From Plakobranchus ocellatus (lineage: Eukaryota; Mollusca; Gastropoda; Plakobranchidae): 40,447 bases of DNA. Position 1 is the first letter of the stretch. Every line of letters starts with the position of its first letter. The stretch lies in assembly GCA_019648995.1 (NCBI GenBank), contig BLXT01006896.1, positions 17,485-57,931 on the forward strand. Reading direction: 5' to 3'. Below are positions 1 through 10,900 of this stretch, in pieces. A program made the translations under genes and the position numbers. Below the pieces are notes generated by a model. The model worked only from the letters and a program-made list of their open reading frames with translations. It was not told the origin of the DNA and ran no database searches.

Positions 1-469
1 GAATAGAGAACGGCAGGGCTAGAAACAGTGGAATCTTTTACAAGATTTTGACTTTCGAACTCTCAAAAATTATTGTGAGTAGTAAAATAAGATATTATAT
101 ATATAATATTTTACTTCAATTTATTTTTCTTTGAAACTTCAGGAATGATTGCTTGGCATTATAAGCCAAAACTTATTTAAAAAAAAAAAACATTAAAAAA
201 AAAAAACAAGAAGCCTAGTTTTTAATGGAGAAAGGTTACTTGTAAGAGTGTCTGTATATATATATATGAATTATGATAATTAATTTAAGTTTAAAATTCA
301 TTTTATTTCATTTTCAGTCAAATCCATAACAATGATCACTATAGACTTCCATATCATTGCATTTTTTTCCATAGCATATTTATTTTAAATTGCTTTTTAA
401 AAAAATAATAACAATAATAATAATAATAATAATAATGAAAAACACCCAATAAGTTAAAGGCAATCTTAC
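1..469. other. Non-coding flank with AAT microsatellite
   Basis: Mostly AT-rich. It holds a TAA/AAT triplet run at about 405-436 and A-rich runs at 180-206. On the minus strand, 1-63 is open in one frame after a weak acceptor (TTTTTGAG) and could be a further IGHMBP2 exon, but nothing confirms it. Confidence 0.5.
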
Positions 470-557
470 TTGTCTTTGGGCCTGAAGCTTTTTTTAGCAT
501 TGCTTCGAGCTTGAACACGGGTGCTGGGTCCTGCATGGTGGCTTGGCCTGTCACTGA
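470..557 (-). CDS. IGHMBP2: Candidate IGHMBP2 exon 14 (linker toward R3H domain)
   Basis: An open stretch with a perfect donor (GTAAGATTG, intron beginning at 469) and two tandem acceptors 4 bases apart (TATATCAG ending the intron at 558, or at 554). With the one-base overhang of exon 13, both acceptors stay open but in different frames. One gives a Ser/Arg/Lys-rich linker (PSTRVQARSNAKKSF); the other gives a peptide containing PVFKLEAMLKKASG. The family has a poorly conserved linker at this place, so similarity cannot choose. The exon lies just outside the hAT element, in the strand and position expected for the next exon. Other origins are possible. Confidence 0.4.
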
Positions 558-694
558 CTGATATATCTATGTGAGGGAAAAAGGAAAACATCTTACCAGC
601 GACTAACTGGGCGACTTCATAGAGAATAAGTTAATAAAGTTTTGTTGTAAAGAGTAACAAAATGTATAAAAAATAGATTAGACTAAGAGAGTCC

Positions 695-705
695 AGAGCT
701 GCCAA
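695..705 (+). repeat. hAT left terminal inverted repeat
   Basis: AGAGCTGCCAA, the exact reverse complement of 7242-7252. The preceding eight bases (687-694, GAGAGTCC) are the left target-site copy. Confidence 0.92.
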
Positions 706-920
706 CCTGAAAAATCCAGCTTCAGTAATTTTTGAACCCCATTTCAGTATTTTTCAAACCATTTCAGTAATAGTTTACTAATACCAGCAAAAATGAAGGA
801 TAGAAAAAATTTGTTACTCACCATAAAGATAAGCTTAATCCAGCAGAATCTTCCTCTATTGAAGTTCTAATTTTGATTATCACTTTCTATACATTATTAC
901 ACAATACTTAAAAAAATTCA

Positions 921-1372
921 CTATGTACACTTTACACTGGAAAGGGCCCTGCTGCAAGCACCCTTTAATCGCCTGAGAAGATCAGGGGTGTCTCGTCTGT
1001 TCACAGCTTCACCAGGCTGGTGCTTCACAATCATTAAGGTCTGCAGTGCGTCAGATTTCATCGAACTCCTGAATTCAGTTTTAGTTTTTCTGACTCAACT
1101 GAAGACCCACTCACAGTGTGCACTAGAGTGTGGGATTGTTAATAAACCAACCATGGTCTTTACTAAAGGCATTAACTCATTCTTCCTGTTCCGAACCTCT
1201 GCCCAGATTTGTCAATCCTTGAAGGCAGCTCCATAGCTTGGAACTCATGGTAGCAGCACAAGATCTGGTCCTTGCTGCTGCTCCCCATAAGAATTGGAAA
1301 TCTATCCAGCAGAAGTCCAAGCTTATTAGACATGCCATCTATCAGCCTTTTGTATGGATCAACAACTTCAAG
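921..1372 (-). pseudogene. hAT transposase block 6: C-terminal dimerisation domain
   Basis: LEVVDPYKRLIDG is followed by a one-base shift near 1205. Next come NELMPLVKTMVGLLTIPHSS and CEWVFS with an in-frame TGA (1095-1097), then KSDALQTLMIVKHQPGE and a natural stop at 921-923. This is the hAT C-terminal dimerisation region. Confidence 0.86.
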
Positions 1373-1738
1373 CTGGTGTTAGAGAGACAAGAAGACAAAA
1401 AAAAATCAAAATCATAGGGATATACCAGACAAGAAGTGAGCTGGTGAAGAAAATAAATATCCTTACACATGTTTGTGCTTCATTGGTTTAAGTATTGAAT
1501 GGAACTATTTTGAAAGTTCCAGCTAAAGATTCAAGCTCAACATTGATGGAAGTCTTTACCCACTGTCATACTTAGTCATGTTATGATATAATTTGTAAAA
1601 GAATTTATATCTGAAGTAGACGAACAAGAGGAAAAATTACAATCTTAAGCATTTTGTACATAGCAATGAATTATAAAGATCACTGTCATAAAATATCTTC
1701 TGCATGGGCTATTCCAAATATTATATTAATGTACATGC

Positions 1739-1887
1739 CTTAACCAGGAGCTCATCTGTGAGTGGCATTTTCTCCATGATGTATGATGCCACTGTCCGAT
1801 AGTACACAACAGCATTATTGAAGAATGTTTTGACCCTGTCTTCCGGGAGGGTCTTGCATTCCCTAATGAAGGATCTGGCAGCACCAC
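1739..1887 (-). pseudogene. hAT transposase block 5
   Basis: GGAARSFIRECKTLPEDR, then YRTVASYIMEKMPLTDELLVK. The acceptor is CAACTCAG. The exon ends at AAG followed by GCATGT, apparently a GT donor changed to GC. Confidence 0.8.
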
Positions 1888-2270
1888 CTGAGTTGTAAAA
1901 AGAAATGTTTTATGACAGTCCTTGACCAAGAAATCAGAATATAATAAGGTATTTGAAAAACTGGAATTGCTCAAAACAAAACAAAAGACACAGCCTACCA
2001 TATATATATCTTAGAAAACAATTCTATAATCAACATTTTTTTCCTAATTCATTGCCCTGACAAGATAAATAAATCGAAACATCTCTCATGACTGCTAGTG
2101 TTAAAAATGAAGAGTCATAAAAAAAAAAAAAATGAGAGGCTCATTGCTACAAAACCCCCCCAAAAAAACAAGGAAGCACATGAAGATCAACTTAAACAAT
2201 ACATAATACAGCATGGTCTCATTTAATGTCACGGACAGCAGTAATTAAAAAATGTTAGCTATAACCATAC

Positions 2271-2512
2271 CAATGAAGATGTCTTGTTTTGACTTCACAT
2301 TGCTTGAAGTTTTAAAGTCAACATCTTGTGGCAGTTTCCCTAACACAGTGCAGGGCTTGACAAATTTTGTCAAAATGCCTTTAGCAAAGTGAAGGAGGGA
2401 TTGTCTAAGGATATGGATTTTTGGTGCCTCAGCCTGGTTGATCAGCAAAAACTCATCAAATAGTTTCATTGTTGCTTGCAAAAACAGCAAATGCAAGTGA
2501 GCAGATGGGTAT
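2271..2512 (-). pseudogene. hAT transposase block 4 (alpha-helical insert)
   Basis: Open throughout: LLFLQATMKLFDEFLLINQAE, then KPCTVLGKLPQDVDF. This matches the helical domain between the second Asp and the C-terminal Glu of hAT transposases. The acceptor is TATAAG and the donor GTATGG. Confidence 0.82.
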
Positions 2513-2940
2513 CTTATACAAACAGAGAAAAGAAAGGTAACACTTTTACAGATTTTCAAATAGTTATTTCAAAACAGGAGTACATTTGCAGCAAGTAATT
2601 AAAAGAAGAAAAGCTTTGACGACTGTAGTTACAATAAGTGAAAAATTTAAAAAAGAAAACTAACAAGCCAAAACCATTATCAAGTCCAAACATTTGGATC
2701 CCATGCCTATTTCTTTTTCTTCCAATTTGCCATGTTCTTGGCATTAGTCATTAAGTTTTTTACAACCAGTTTGAATATTGTGGTACTTTAACAAGCATTC
2801 ACCACTTCTGAGAGCTTACTTTCAAAATTAAAATAAAATAAAATTTGTACAAAGAAAACTACAAAAACTCTTAAGACTTGAATTAACCTCTTGAAAAAAA
2901 AATGGGAAAGAAGAATTCAATAATACTTCAGAGTATCTAC

Positions 2941-3051
2941 CACTCTCTTCAGCCTGTCTGAAGAAAACGTGGATGTCTTCCTGTCACTTCCCATTTCCTC
3001 TTTGAAAAATTCTTTCAGGACATCCCGTTTGGTCAGAATCTGTCCAGGCAC
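2941..3051 (-). pseudogene. hAT transposase block 3
   Basis: CLDR, a one-base shift near 3030, then LTKRDVLKEFFKEEMGSDRK, the segment after the TRWLS motif in the family. The acceptor is ATCTTAG and the donor GTAGAT. Confidence 0.75.
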
Positions 3052-3421
3052 CTAAGATTATATTTAAAAGCATTTTTTTTATTTTAATCATCAACATGTA
3101 TAAGTATAGAAAAAATTAAGATCTGAACAATTTTTAAAAGTAATATGTCTAGAGCATCAACGAATGTAAAACATGAAACCTTTCACAGGTGACAGAAACA
3201 AAAACAAGAGAAAATAAAAAAAAAGAATATTTTGTCCTGCCTCAACCCTATAAAGTTTAAGGATGGTTACTAGAATGCTTGAAATTTATTTTAATAATAT
3301 TTATAAAATTTCTTATTATTGAAAACTAGAAAACATTACCACTTATAAGAAAAAAAAATAAGCTTGCCTTCAAATGACTGGCAAAAGAAAAAAAAAAGCA
3401 TTCAATTTTGCTCACAATTAC

Positions 3422-3750
3422 CTGCCAATACTCAACCATCTGGTTGACGAATGCTTCAGCATTTTTCGCTGCTCTACATTAAAAATGTTGCAGGTAATAA
3501 TACATATCAGTCAGAAGCTCAGACGGCAAAAATGGCAGCGTGTTGGCACCTTTCTCGGCTGCAATGTGTGCCAAGTGCAAAGTGCAACCTGCCAGATACA
3601 TATTGGGCTGCTGTCCTTTCATAAATGCGATTACACCTTTTTTCACTCCAGTCATAACACTGGCATTATCACAGCCCAAGGCCACACAATTGGTCCAAGG
3701 AATGTTGTTTCTCTCCTTAACATCAGCTATCAATGTGAAGATGGCTTCCC
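3422..3750 (-). pseudogene. hAT transposase block 2: catalytic core
   Basis: Carries CDNASVMTGVKKGV, AGCTLHLAHIAAEKGA and, after a one-base shift near 3482, KHSSTRWLSIGR. All are hallmarks of animal hAT/ZBED-like transposases. The acceptor is ATATATCAG and the donor GTAATT. Confidence 0.88.
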
Positions 3751-4337
3751 CTGATATATTCATAAAGTAAACAAAATATTTATTTTGCAGTCAGAGATTT
3801 AGCACATATCGATGGAAAAATTATAGAAAAACAGGAGGAAATTTTTTAAAGATTTTCCAATTATGCACACAAAAGCAACATGGCAAAGTAGGGGCTTAAC
3901 TACTAGAATAATTTTTTTTTATTTTTAGTTCCGTATTCTGTGCATGGAAATAAACAGATTTTCACACATAGCAATATTCCAAAAATGACGAAATGAAGGC
4001 ATTTCTAAAAATTAATTGATCACCATATTGTATAATGGCAGCCCGATTTAATTTTATTCGGTCCAATTAAGCAATTTATTCTAAAATATAGAGCTTTCAT
4101 CAAATTTATTTTTCTTGTGTTCAGAATCCTAAGCCTAAGTCATGCTCTGGCCTGTTCACTTTGTTGTCTCAGTATTTAATTATTTGATGAAAAAATGGAT
4201 TTTTTCCCCCAAAACCATTACAAGTCTTATCTGGAATAATACTTTTATTCCATTAGCAAATAACTGGCTTATAGTCATCAATATTTTGAAAAAGATCAAT
4301 TTGCATTATTTAAAAAAGAAATTATCAAATAGTGATG

Positions 4338-4353
4338 GGGCCGTATGCAACTG
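4338..4353 (+). repeat. Left terminal inverted repeat of nested element
   Basis: GGGCCGTATGCAACTG, the exact complement of 5828-5843, preceded by ATG. Confidence 0.85.
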
Positions 4354-5194
4354 GGCAGTTACGATCAAAACTTACTAAGTTTTTGACATATCAAGTTTAA
4401 ACTTGGTAAGTCGCATTCAAGTGGCCAAAATGCACCCTTTTTTTCGACTAGGTAAGTTGACTTAGTAAGTTGAAAATTTCTGACTTGCACGGCTCTAAGT
4501 CAGAAAGGTAGGTGAATTAATACTGTCTCCTAAGTTCTCCTTGACTGTCCGTCGGGTTAGCTGCCACAGCTCTCGCCTTGTTTGTGCGAGTCGCGCAGCC
4601 GCGAGGACGCGAAAAGTGATTTTTCTCTAGGCCTAGAATGGTAGTTGGGGATTTAAAAGATTGAAGGAGTTCGTCAACAAAAAAACAAAAAAGGAAGAAA
4701 ATTCAATGAATACCCAGGCAGACAAATTCATTGTTTAAAATGTCCTTTTAGAACATAATGCATTTTTTTTTTTTAATCTTCACATTATTGAAAAGATGAT
4801 TTGCGTTGTGTCATCCGAGGTCAACAAGCTGAGCCTATGCTTCTGCTGACTTGTAGAATCTCGATTTTGATCTTCTAAAACTAAATAAAGCCAAGGATTA
4901 TCACGAGCAACAAACTTGTTGGTTTTGTAATTCAAAATGATAATGTGAATTGTGACAGTTTTTTTTTTTTTTTTTTTTTTGTAAATGAAACCATCCAAAG
5001 ACGCTTAACAAAAAACGAACGGCATGTTTTGAAGCTCGGCGAGAAACGATGTGTGTAGGACGTAATCTAGGCCCCGAGTGAAGTCCGAGATCTCTCGTAA
5101 GCATAAACAAGGAAAGAAAACAGAAAACAATAGCAGGACAACAATTCAAGGGAAAAAATATATTCGATCTTTTTTTCAACTCTGTATTTTCTAT

Positions 5195-5250
5195 AAGTTC
5201 TAGATCTAGATCTCTAGTAGACTAGATCTAGATCTAGGCCTAGATCTATC
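5195..5250. repeat. TCTAGATC palindromic-word cluster
   Basis: Runs of CTAGAT/AGATCT words inside the nested element. Similar clusters occur at about 5865-6080, 20460-20530, 21118-21435 and 38640-39130. Confidence 0.75.
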
Positions 5251-5827
5251 ATCTTTTTAGCTTAGGCTTAACCAACTGCAAAATTTATTTTGATAGTATG
5301 TATCGCTCTTTCCTCATGAATTAAAAAAATCTAGATATCTATATAGTTGACTCTATGTCTGAACAGTTTTTTTTTTTTTTTAAATCAATTAATAGGCCTA
5401 ATGAATATTGTTTTCTACAGGCGCGACAGCCGACAACACTTAAGTTTGTGCAATTTTTCTTCACAGAATAAGACTGCTAAAACATTGCACAGGAGCTCGC
5501 ACAAGACAATAAACACAAAAATAACCAACAATCTTGATCAACTAATAAGTTGTGTGTTTTTTTTTTTTTTGCCTATGTGTTTTTGTTTTTTTTTTTAAAG
5601 CAACCGGGGTTCGGACCGATATCACCCCAGCCACCCGCCATGTTGTTGCTGTGCTACGGTAGGACGCTCAAAGCTAATGCGCATGCCCTAGGCTAGAAGA
5701 TCGAGTACTTTTTACTTGTGAAAGTTAGGATGAAAACCTAGCTATTCCGAGGCACATTGTCTCTCTTGAAAACGACTTACCACGTACAACTTAGCTAAGT
5801 TTTGACTTGACCTCAAATCGTCATAAA

Positions 5828-5843
5828 CAGTTGCATACGGCCC
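5828..5843 (-). repeat. Right terminal inverted repeat of nested element
   Basis: CAGTTGCATACGGCCC, the exact complement of 4338-4353, followed by ATG. Confidence 0.85.
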
Positions 5844-6143
5844 ATGGTTTGTGTTGGATGCAGCATAAGGTCTAGATCTAGATGAAGATCTAGATTTGCC
5901 TAAAAAAAAAAGAATGATCTCGATCTAAATCTAGGACCAGATTTTAAGTGAAACTAAGTCTTCAGGATCAATCATTAGGCCTAGACCTAAATCTAGACAA
6001 GAAGCAAAAATCTTTCCATTCAGGGTACTTAAGATACCAATTTAAAGTCATCTAAATGATCTATAGATCTAGCAATAAAGCTACATCAATACTAGGCCTA
6101 GCAGTTGATCAACACTATAAACGTTACAGATAATATAACTCAC

Positions 6144-6768
6144 CAGTTGCCGATCCTTTGCAAGTTGGAACTGCCAGTAATTCCGACTGGACTGTCAAAT
6201 TCTCGCCAACTGTTCTCACCATAAGAGGGAATTGCTTATCACCAGCAGTATGATTTGACCCATCTGTAGAAATTGAAAATGGGCCTTTCTGCATCCTGAC
6301 AACAAGTGTCTTTTGCTGGTCAGCACTAAGCTCACCTGGGACTGCTGTTGTTTTAGTCCTCCCACACTGGAATCCCTGAGTTATTTTCGAATCTGGGAAC
6401 ATCCTTTTAAATGCTTTAGTGAATGTATCAGACGAGGCAACCGGCAGATGGCAATAAGTTCACACATTATAGTCTCAGCTTCCATAATCTGCTGAGGTAG
6501 TCCATCTTCTTCCTTAGCTTTGAACATATTGGCCACTGACGGCATTAAAGCCTTTTCTTTTTCCTTCTTTTTGTGTTGTGGGCCCTCCACGTGACAGCGA
6601 ATGTCGTACATGCCTGAATGTGCTATGGAAAAGTCCGATATGCAGAAGTTTGCAATGCACATAATGTGTGTCTTTTTTCCACTTCCCTGGCCCGATGCAC
6701 GGATATTTCACGGAATACTCCATAAGATATTTTTGGCTTGGCTTGGCTTTCTTCTTTGGAGGTTCCAT
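6144..6768 (-). pseudogene. hAT transposase block 1: N-terminus, zinc finger, first catalytic Asp
   Basis: ATG at 6766-6768. The lysine-rich N-terminus is followed by a BED-like finger interrupted by a one-base shift near 6648. Another shift near 6445 precedes a KRMFPDSKITQGFQCGRTKTTA-like family hallmark. The block ends with STDGSN, MVRTVGENL and a perfect donor GTGAGT at 6138-6143. Confidence 0.85.
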
Positions 6769-7241
6769 GATAGCTTATAACTAGATCTAAATCACTGATG
6801 TGAAGACTTGGTAATGGTATCCATATGTATTGAAAAATGATGCTAAATGCAGTAGATCAGTCTCTTTGGCGTTCGCGTACAAAGTGAAAGACTTTTAGTC
6901 CAATAGATCTAGACAAAGAGCCGAAATTTAAAACAAACCGGACAACGAAATGAGTTTGATTTCGATAAATATCAAACTACGAAAAAAAAGCTCTTTTTTC
7001 TTATTAGTTGTATATATATCGATATATTTTTATATAGATATATACTAAAAAGGCTTTTTCTTATTTTACCCGCGAAAGATTTCTACCCGCATTCGGTCAA
7101 ACTGCGGCCAAATTTATTTTTCAAAAAGCCAAAATAAAAATCATGAAACCAGTATCAAAATTTCCGTACTTTTTTACCAGTTTTCCGTACTCCCGTATTT
7201 TAGACTGCATTTCCATAAAAAAATACGGAAATCTGTACTGA

Positions 7242-7252
7242 TTGGCAGCTCT
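7242..7252 (-). repeat. hAT right terminal inverted repeat
   Basis: TTGGCAGCTCT, the exact reverse complement of 695-705. It is followed by the right target-site copy GAGAGTCC at 7253-7260. Confidence 0.92.
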
Positions 7253-7260
7253 GAGAGTCC

Positions 7261-7761
7261 CTTATACTTTAGCTGATAGTGAAAACTAATAAGATTTGAA
7301 TTATCAATTTTTTTTGTCGTAAAACCATGTTCATCCAGTTACATGTCACATTTTATAAAGTTTGAAACATTGATAAGTCTACATCTTAAGACCACTTTTT
7401 ATGACTTGGTAGCAGAAAACCAGCATCCAATTATATTTTGATTCTGTGACAACACATGGGATTTTAACTTTTTTTTTTTTTTTAAACAAAGCTTTTGAAT
7501 AAGGAGTCAATAAACAGTTGATGGTACTGGTATAAAAAAAAAAAAATTGTATCAATCTAGGGTTTTAAATTAAGATAACACATTGTAACTTTCAATCACA
7601 ACAATTTCTTAACCCAGCTTATCTACTTTGTATGATCTTGACCTTCAACCACAGACTATGGAAAATCCTTACACCATCAACATCATTTTGTTGCAATGAA
7701 ATTCACAATCGCTTTATTTTTCAGTAATAGTCATACGTTCATGTTTTGCAGAAGTTTGATC
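7261..7761. other. Intron/3' region between the hAT element and IGHMBP2 exon 13
   Basis: AT-rich with T runs at about 7470-7483 and an A run at about 7534-7546. I see no coding sequence. Without the transposon, the intron from exon 13 to candidate exon 14 would be about 670 bp, an ordinary size for this gene. Confidence 0.5.
7713..7718 (-). terminator. Possible polyadenylation signal AATAAA after the IGHMBP2 TAG
   Basis: TTTATT on the plus strand reads AATAAA on the minus strand, about 45 nt beyond the exon 13 stop codon. It would end a helicase-only transcript. AATAAA is common in AT-rich DNA, so the support is modest. Confidence 0.4.
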
Positions 7762-7973
7762 CTAAGAATACTTCAATCCTCTACACTGCTGCTGACCTTG
7801 CAAGACCCGGTCTGCTGAGAGCACATCTCCATGATCTGTCATGTAATGGACCAGTGAAGCAATAAATGGGTCGTGGCACACCGTGTCACTGTCACAAACC
7901 ACAGCCAGATGTCGTCTTGCTCGTGTCACTGCCACATTGATACGTCTCTTCTCAGAAAGAAATCCAACCTCAC
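7762..7973 (-). CDS. IGHMBP2: IGHMBP2 exon 13 (motif VI); internal donor or terminal exon
   Basis: Residues 594-663. [29 protein letters not shown] carries motif VI with the arginine finger region. The conserved match runs out near SADRVLQ, where a plausible donor (CAAG/GTCAGC, intron starting 7796) occurs. Without splicing, the frame runs ten more codons to a TAG at 7762-7764. An AATAAA follows about 45 nt later. Both a spliced (7797-7973) and a terminal (7762-7973) form are therefore possible. Confidence 0.9.
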
Positions 7974-10900
7974 CTGCAAGGAAGAGGAAAGAAAAAACAG
8001 AATTTGGGTTGATTGATAATTTCTGCAAAGATAAATCATTCAATTGTTCATTTTGGTTTGATTTGCAATACCAACAAGAGAAATAGGTAATATAATAAAG
8101 TAAGAAAGGAAGAGAAAATGAATAAGACTGAGTTTGTACATGCCGATTGATTCAAGTTGTGTGAACATTGTGTATGTCTTTCTTATTGACAACTAAGCCA
8201 TAGCTTTTTTTAAATATGTAAATTGCATTCATTAAAAGCAATATGAGATGGGTAAAAATGATGCAATGAACTTCCTTTTTAATGGCCATTCAAAAGACTT
8301 TAAAACTTTATCCTTTTTGCATTTCCATCTCAAGTTCTCTTTACAAATTTGAAATTCTTTACTCAACCATTTGGATTCGAAAAAAAAAATACACAGAATT
8401 TTAAACATCTGAGCTCTATCCCTCCAGTCATTAAACTGCAAATTTTCCTTCTCATCTCACAATTTTGATGCACACTACAATGAATGAATTTGCTCAAACC
8501 AGAGACAGAAGATAACAAATGCTGCTTGGATTTGAAAAGAAAAGGCTGCGATCTGCTCTCCAGCTGAATAAGAAATATTTTGAATGACAGTAATGGTGGA
8601 ATTAAAAATTTTCCTGGCCCACCTGTGAGGTTACTGCGAACCATAGAAATGACCACTGCCTCTTTCTCTCTGCCTTGGAAACCATCCACCGACTTGATTT
8701 CCAGACCAGGATGTTGTGGACAAAGGCGGTCCCTCAACAGATCCACCTTTATCAAACAAAATCAGTGGACAACAGAGCTTTGTCAGTGCTGACTAATTTT
8801 TCTATCCTATTTGTCGATAAAACCATTAAATTGGCAAAACTAAAAACTTTACCAAAAATATGAATAATGTTTCAAAACCAGTAAAATCTAAGCACAAGTT
8901 TCATATAATACTTTCCCCCCAAATTTTTTTTTAACATTTACAAATTTAATGACCTAAGTATTGAAGGAAAATAGTTAACAGTTGCTGCCTTAACGCACAT
9001 CATGAAAGCACACACTTGACCTATATATATGGTTTAGGGTCCAACAGGTTTTAATTCTATTTTTAATTTAACTGCTTGCCTTTAGTTTATGCCAAGACAT
9101 AACTTTGAGTAAAAAATTGGTGACACCCCAAAATTGGAATGCAGTTCTAATTCCCCGAATAAAATCGTGAGGTACACAATCAAAGAGTTATCGTCTGAGA
9201 AACATTACAGAGGAGGTTAATCTGGTTCGAAAAATGCAGGCAAGCAACTTCTAGTTTGACAATAAGCTTTCTCAAATGCTTTCCAACAAAAGCCAAATAG
9301 GTTACTTTGAAGAAGGTAAGACTGACAGTATAAAAGCTAAAGATAATTGAAATGTCAATATTAATGATAAAGGCAAGGATTTCCCTGAAAGCAGTAAAAA
9401 AAGTGATAAATTCTTACTCGCATGTTAAAAAGAGAGCAATATATATAATTATAACAAGTATTATTATCAGCAGCAGCATTTATTTCCATATAGCTTGGTT
9501 TCATCATTCCCACATTGACTCATTTTCCAAGAGGCAGTTTGTCGAGAGCATGAAAAGGCAATCGCTTCTCACCTGCATGTTGTAAGGGGCTATAACTGCA
9601 ATGTCCACTGGTTTCACACCTGCTTTGATAAGATTTTCCACATGAGTTGCAACCACATCAGCCTCGCCTGGAACACACACACTTAAGAGTTATAGTGAAT
9701 GTAATGTAAAGTGAAAGCTACACATTTTAAAGAAATAAATGGGTACTTTTGTTCTTAGATTGCCTAAAGTAGATGTGCTTATATAGTGATAACAGTTTTG
9801 TCTTTCAGCCAGGTATTTTCCACTCCAGAGTTGATAGCTGCCTTTTTCAAACAATTTACGTGCAATTTTGTATGAAGATTTCTCTTCTTTATTGCAAACA
9901 AACTTAAAACTGCTTTTTACTTTAAATTTCACAGTTGTTTTTATTCACAAACCTTGCCTTTTTGCAGTGTTTTTTTTTATCCTGGATATATAAAATGAAA
10001 CGGTAAATCGCCAAAAAAAAAAAAATAAAGTATCACCCCTACAGTTGAAATTATTTCTATGTCTATCCACCTAGTTTTAAAAAATTTGAAAGAACCAAAC
10101 ACAGTTTTTGAGGTTATAGTGGCAACTGTCTTTTGAGAAAAAATTATCTTTTTAAATAGCATAGAAAGTTTTAACCATTTAAATTTTGTTGAAAAACAGC
10201 TATAGCAAAAAACAAATATCTTTTATAAAAATCCTTTCCATCCAGAGCTTAAAACCTATAACCACATATTTTATGCACCTGCATGTGTAATTGCTTATAC
10301 ACAAAAAAAAAAAAGAAAAGAAAAGAAAAAGGAAGTAAAGCTTGAAGTCAATCAATAAAGCACAGGGTGGAACATATTGTGTAAATTTGTTTAGAATAGA
10401 ATAAGGTATGAAGCATTGACCAATTTAGCTCAGCTAAGGTTTCTGAAAACATTTCCATAGCTACTAAAGAGTAAAAGTTTGAATATTTAGTTGAGAAAAG
10501 AAAGTTCAGCCTCCAATGATAGGCTGCAAGACACTGTGAGTTTGTTTGAGACAGTTAGTGAAAGAGTGAAAAAGTTACTATGCCTGATATGTGACTTCTG
10601 ATCTAAATCAGCACTGACCCTCATTGCCTTTAGAGACTTCCTCTGGCAGGTCAAGCTCTCGCAGGTCACACCCAGCTGTGTCTATAAGCAGCAGTGGAGC
10701 TGCCGTCTCCTCCGTGTTGCTCACTCCTTCTAGGTCCCTTGTTTGGAAAGTTTTAAAAAAATAAAAAATCTGCTTTTTCCTTAACTTTGCCATTGTTCAG
10801 CAACCTCTTTAAGTTAACTCACCTCTGATCTATAGTTATAAACTTAGCTACTCTTAATTCATTTACACACACCCCCATCTTTTGCTGAATTTTCACTTTT

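Larger units (their letters stand above)
4338..5843. mobile_element. Nested non-autonomous inverted-repeat DNA element, 1506 bp
   Basis: Perfect 16-bp terminal inverted repeats GGGCCGTATGCAACTG (4338-4353; complement at 5828-5843) are bounded on both sides by ATG (4335-4337 and 5844-5846), a probable 3-bp target duplication. Subterminal zones at both ends carry many variants of AACTTAGTAAGTT. No transposase is visible. A 3-bp duplication and G-rich tips suggest a PIF/Harbinger or ISL2EU-like family, but ATG is not the usual Harbinger target (TWA), so the family is unresolved. It sits in the large transposase intron of the hAT element. Confidence 0.8.
921..6768 (-). pseudogene. hAT transposase (BED-like zinc finger, DDE core, C-terminal dimerisation domain), broken
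   Basis: Six exon-like blocks in order match hAT/ZBED-type transposases: 6768-6144, 3750-3422, 3051-2941, 2512-2271, 1887-1739 and 1372-921. The start MEPPKKKAK is nuclear-localisation-like. A Cys/His zinc finger with DFSIAHSG follows. Then come FSISTDGSN (likely first catalytic Asp), LGCDNASVMTGVKKG (second Asp), STRWLSIGR, and a C-terminal LTIPHSSAHCEWVFS/KSDALQTLMIVKHQPGE dimerisation block. The reading frame is lost near 6648 (inside the zinc finger), 6445, 3482, 3030 and 1205, and an in-frame TGA lies at 1095-1097. The donor at 1737-1738 is GC instead of GT. The copy cannot make an intact enzyme. Confidence 0.88.
695..7252 (-). mobile_element. hAT-superfamily DNA transposon, 6558 bp, degenerate autonomous copy
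   Basis: The ends are perfect 11-bp terminal inverted repeats (AGAGCTGCCAA at 695-705, complement at 7242-7252). They are flanked by the perfect 8-bp duplication GAGAGTCC (687-694 and 7253-7260), the duplication size typical of hAT elements. Short related motifs recur just inside each end (CAGTA/TATTTTT at left, CCGTACT/CCGTATTTT at right), as expected of transposase-binding subterminal repeats. Inside is a minus-strand, multi-exon transposase with a BED-like zinc finger and a hAT dimerisation region. The element is inserted in the same orientation as IGHMBP2, between exon 13 and candidate exon 14. A second inverted-repeat element is nested at 4338-5843. Confidence 0.92.

Noticed and set aside
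988-1236. Plus-strand open frame of 82 codons
   Set aside because: It is the antisense of the hAT transposase C-terminal dimerisation region, which has clear family motifs on the minus strand.
3374-3770. Plus-strand open frames of 126 and 76 codons
   Set aside because: Both are antisense shadows of transposase block 2 (CDNASVMTGV, AGCTLHLAHIAAEKG).
7005-7045. Palindromic TATATATCGATATATTTTTATATAG region as a replication origin
   Set aside because: Simple AT-rich palindrome inside the hAT 5' region; no other evidence of origin function.
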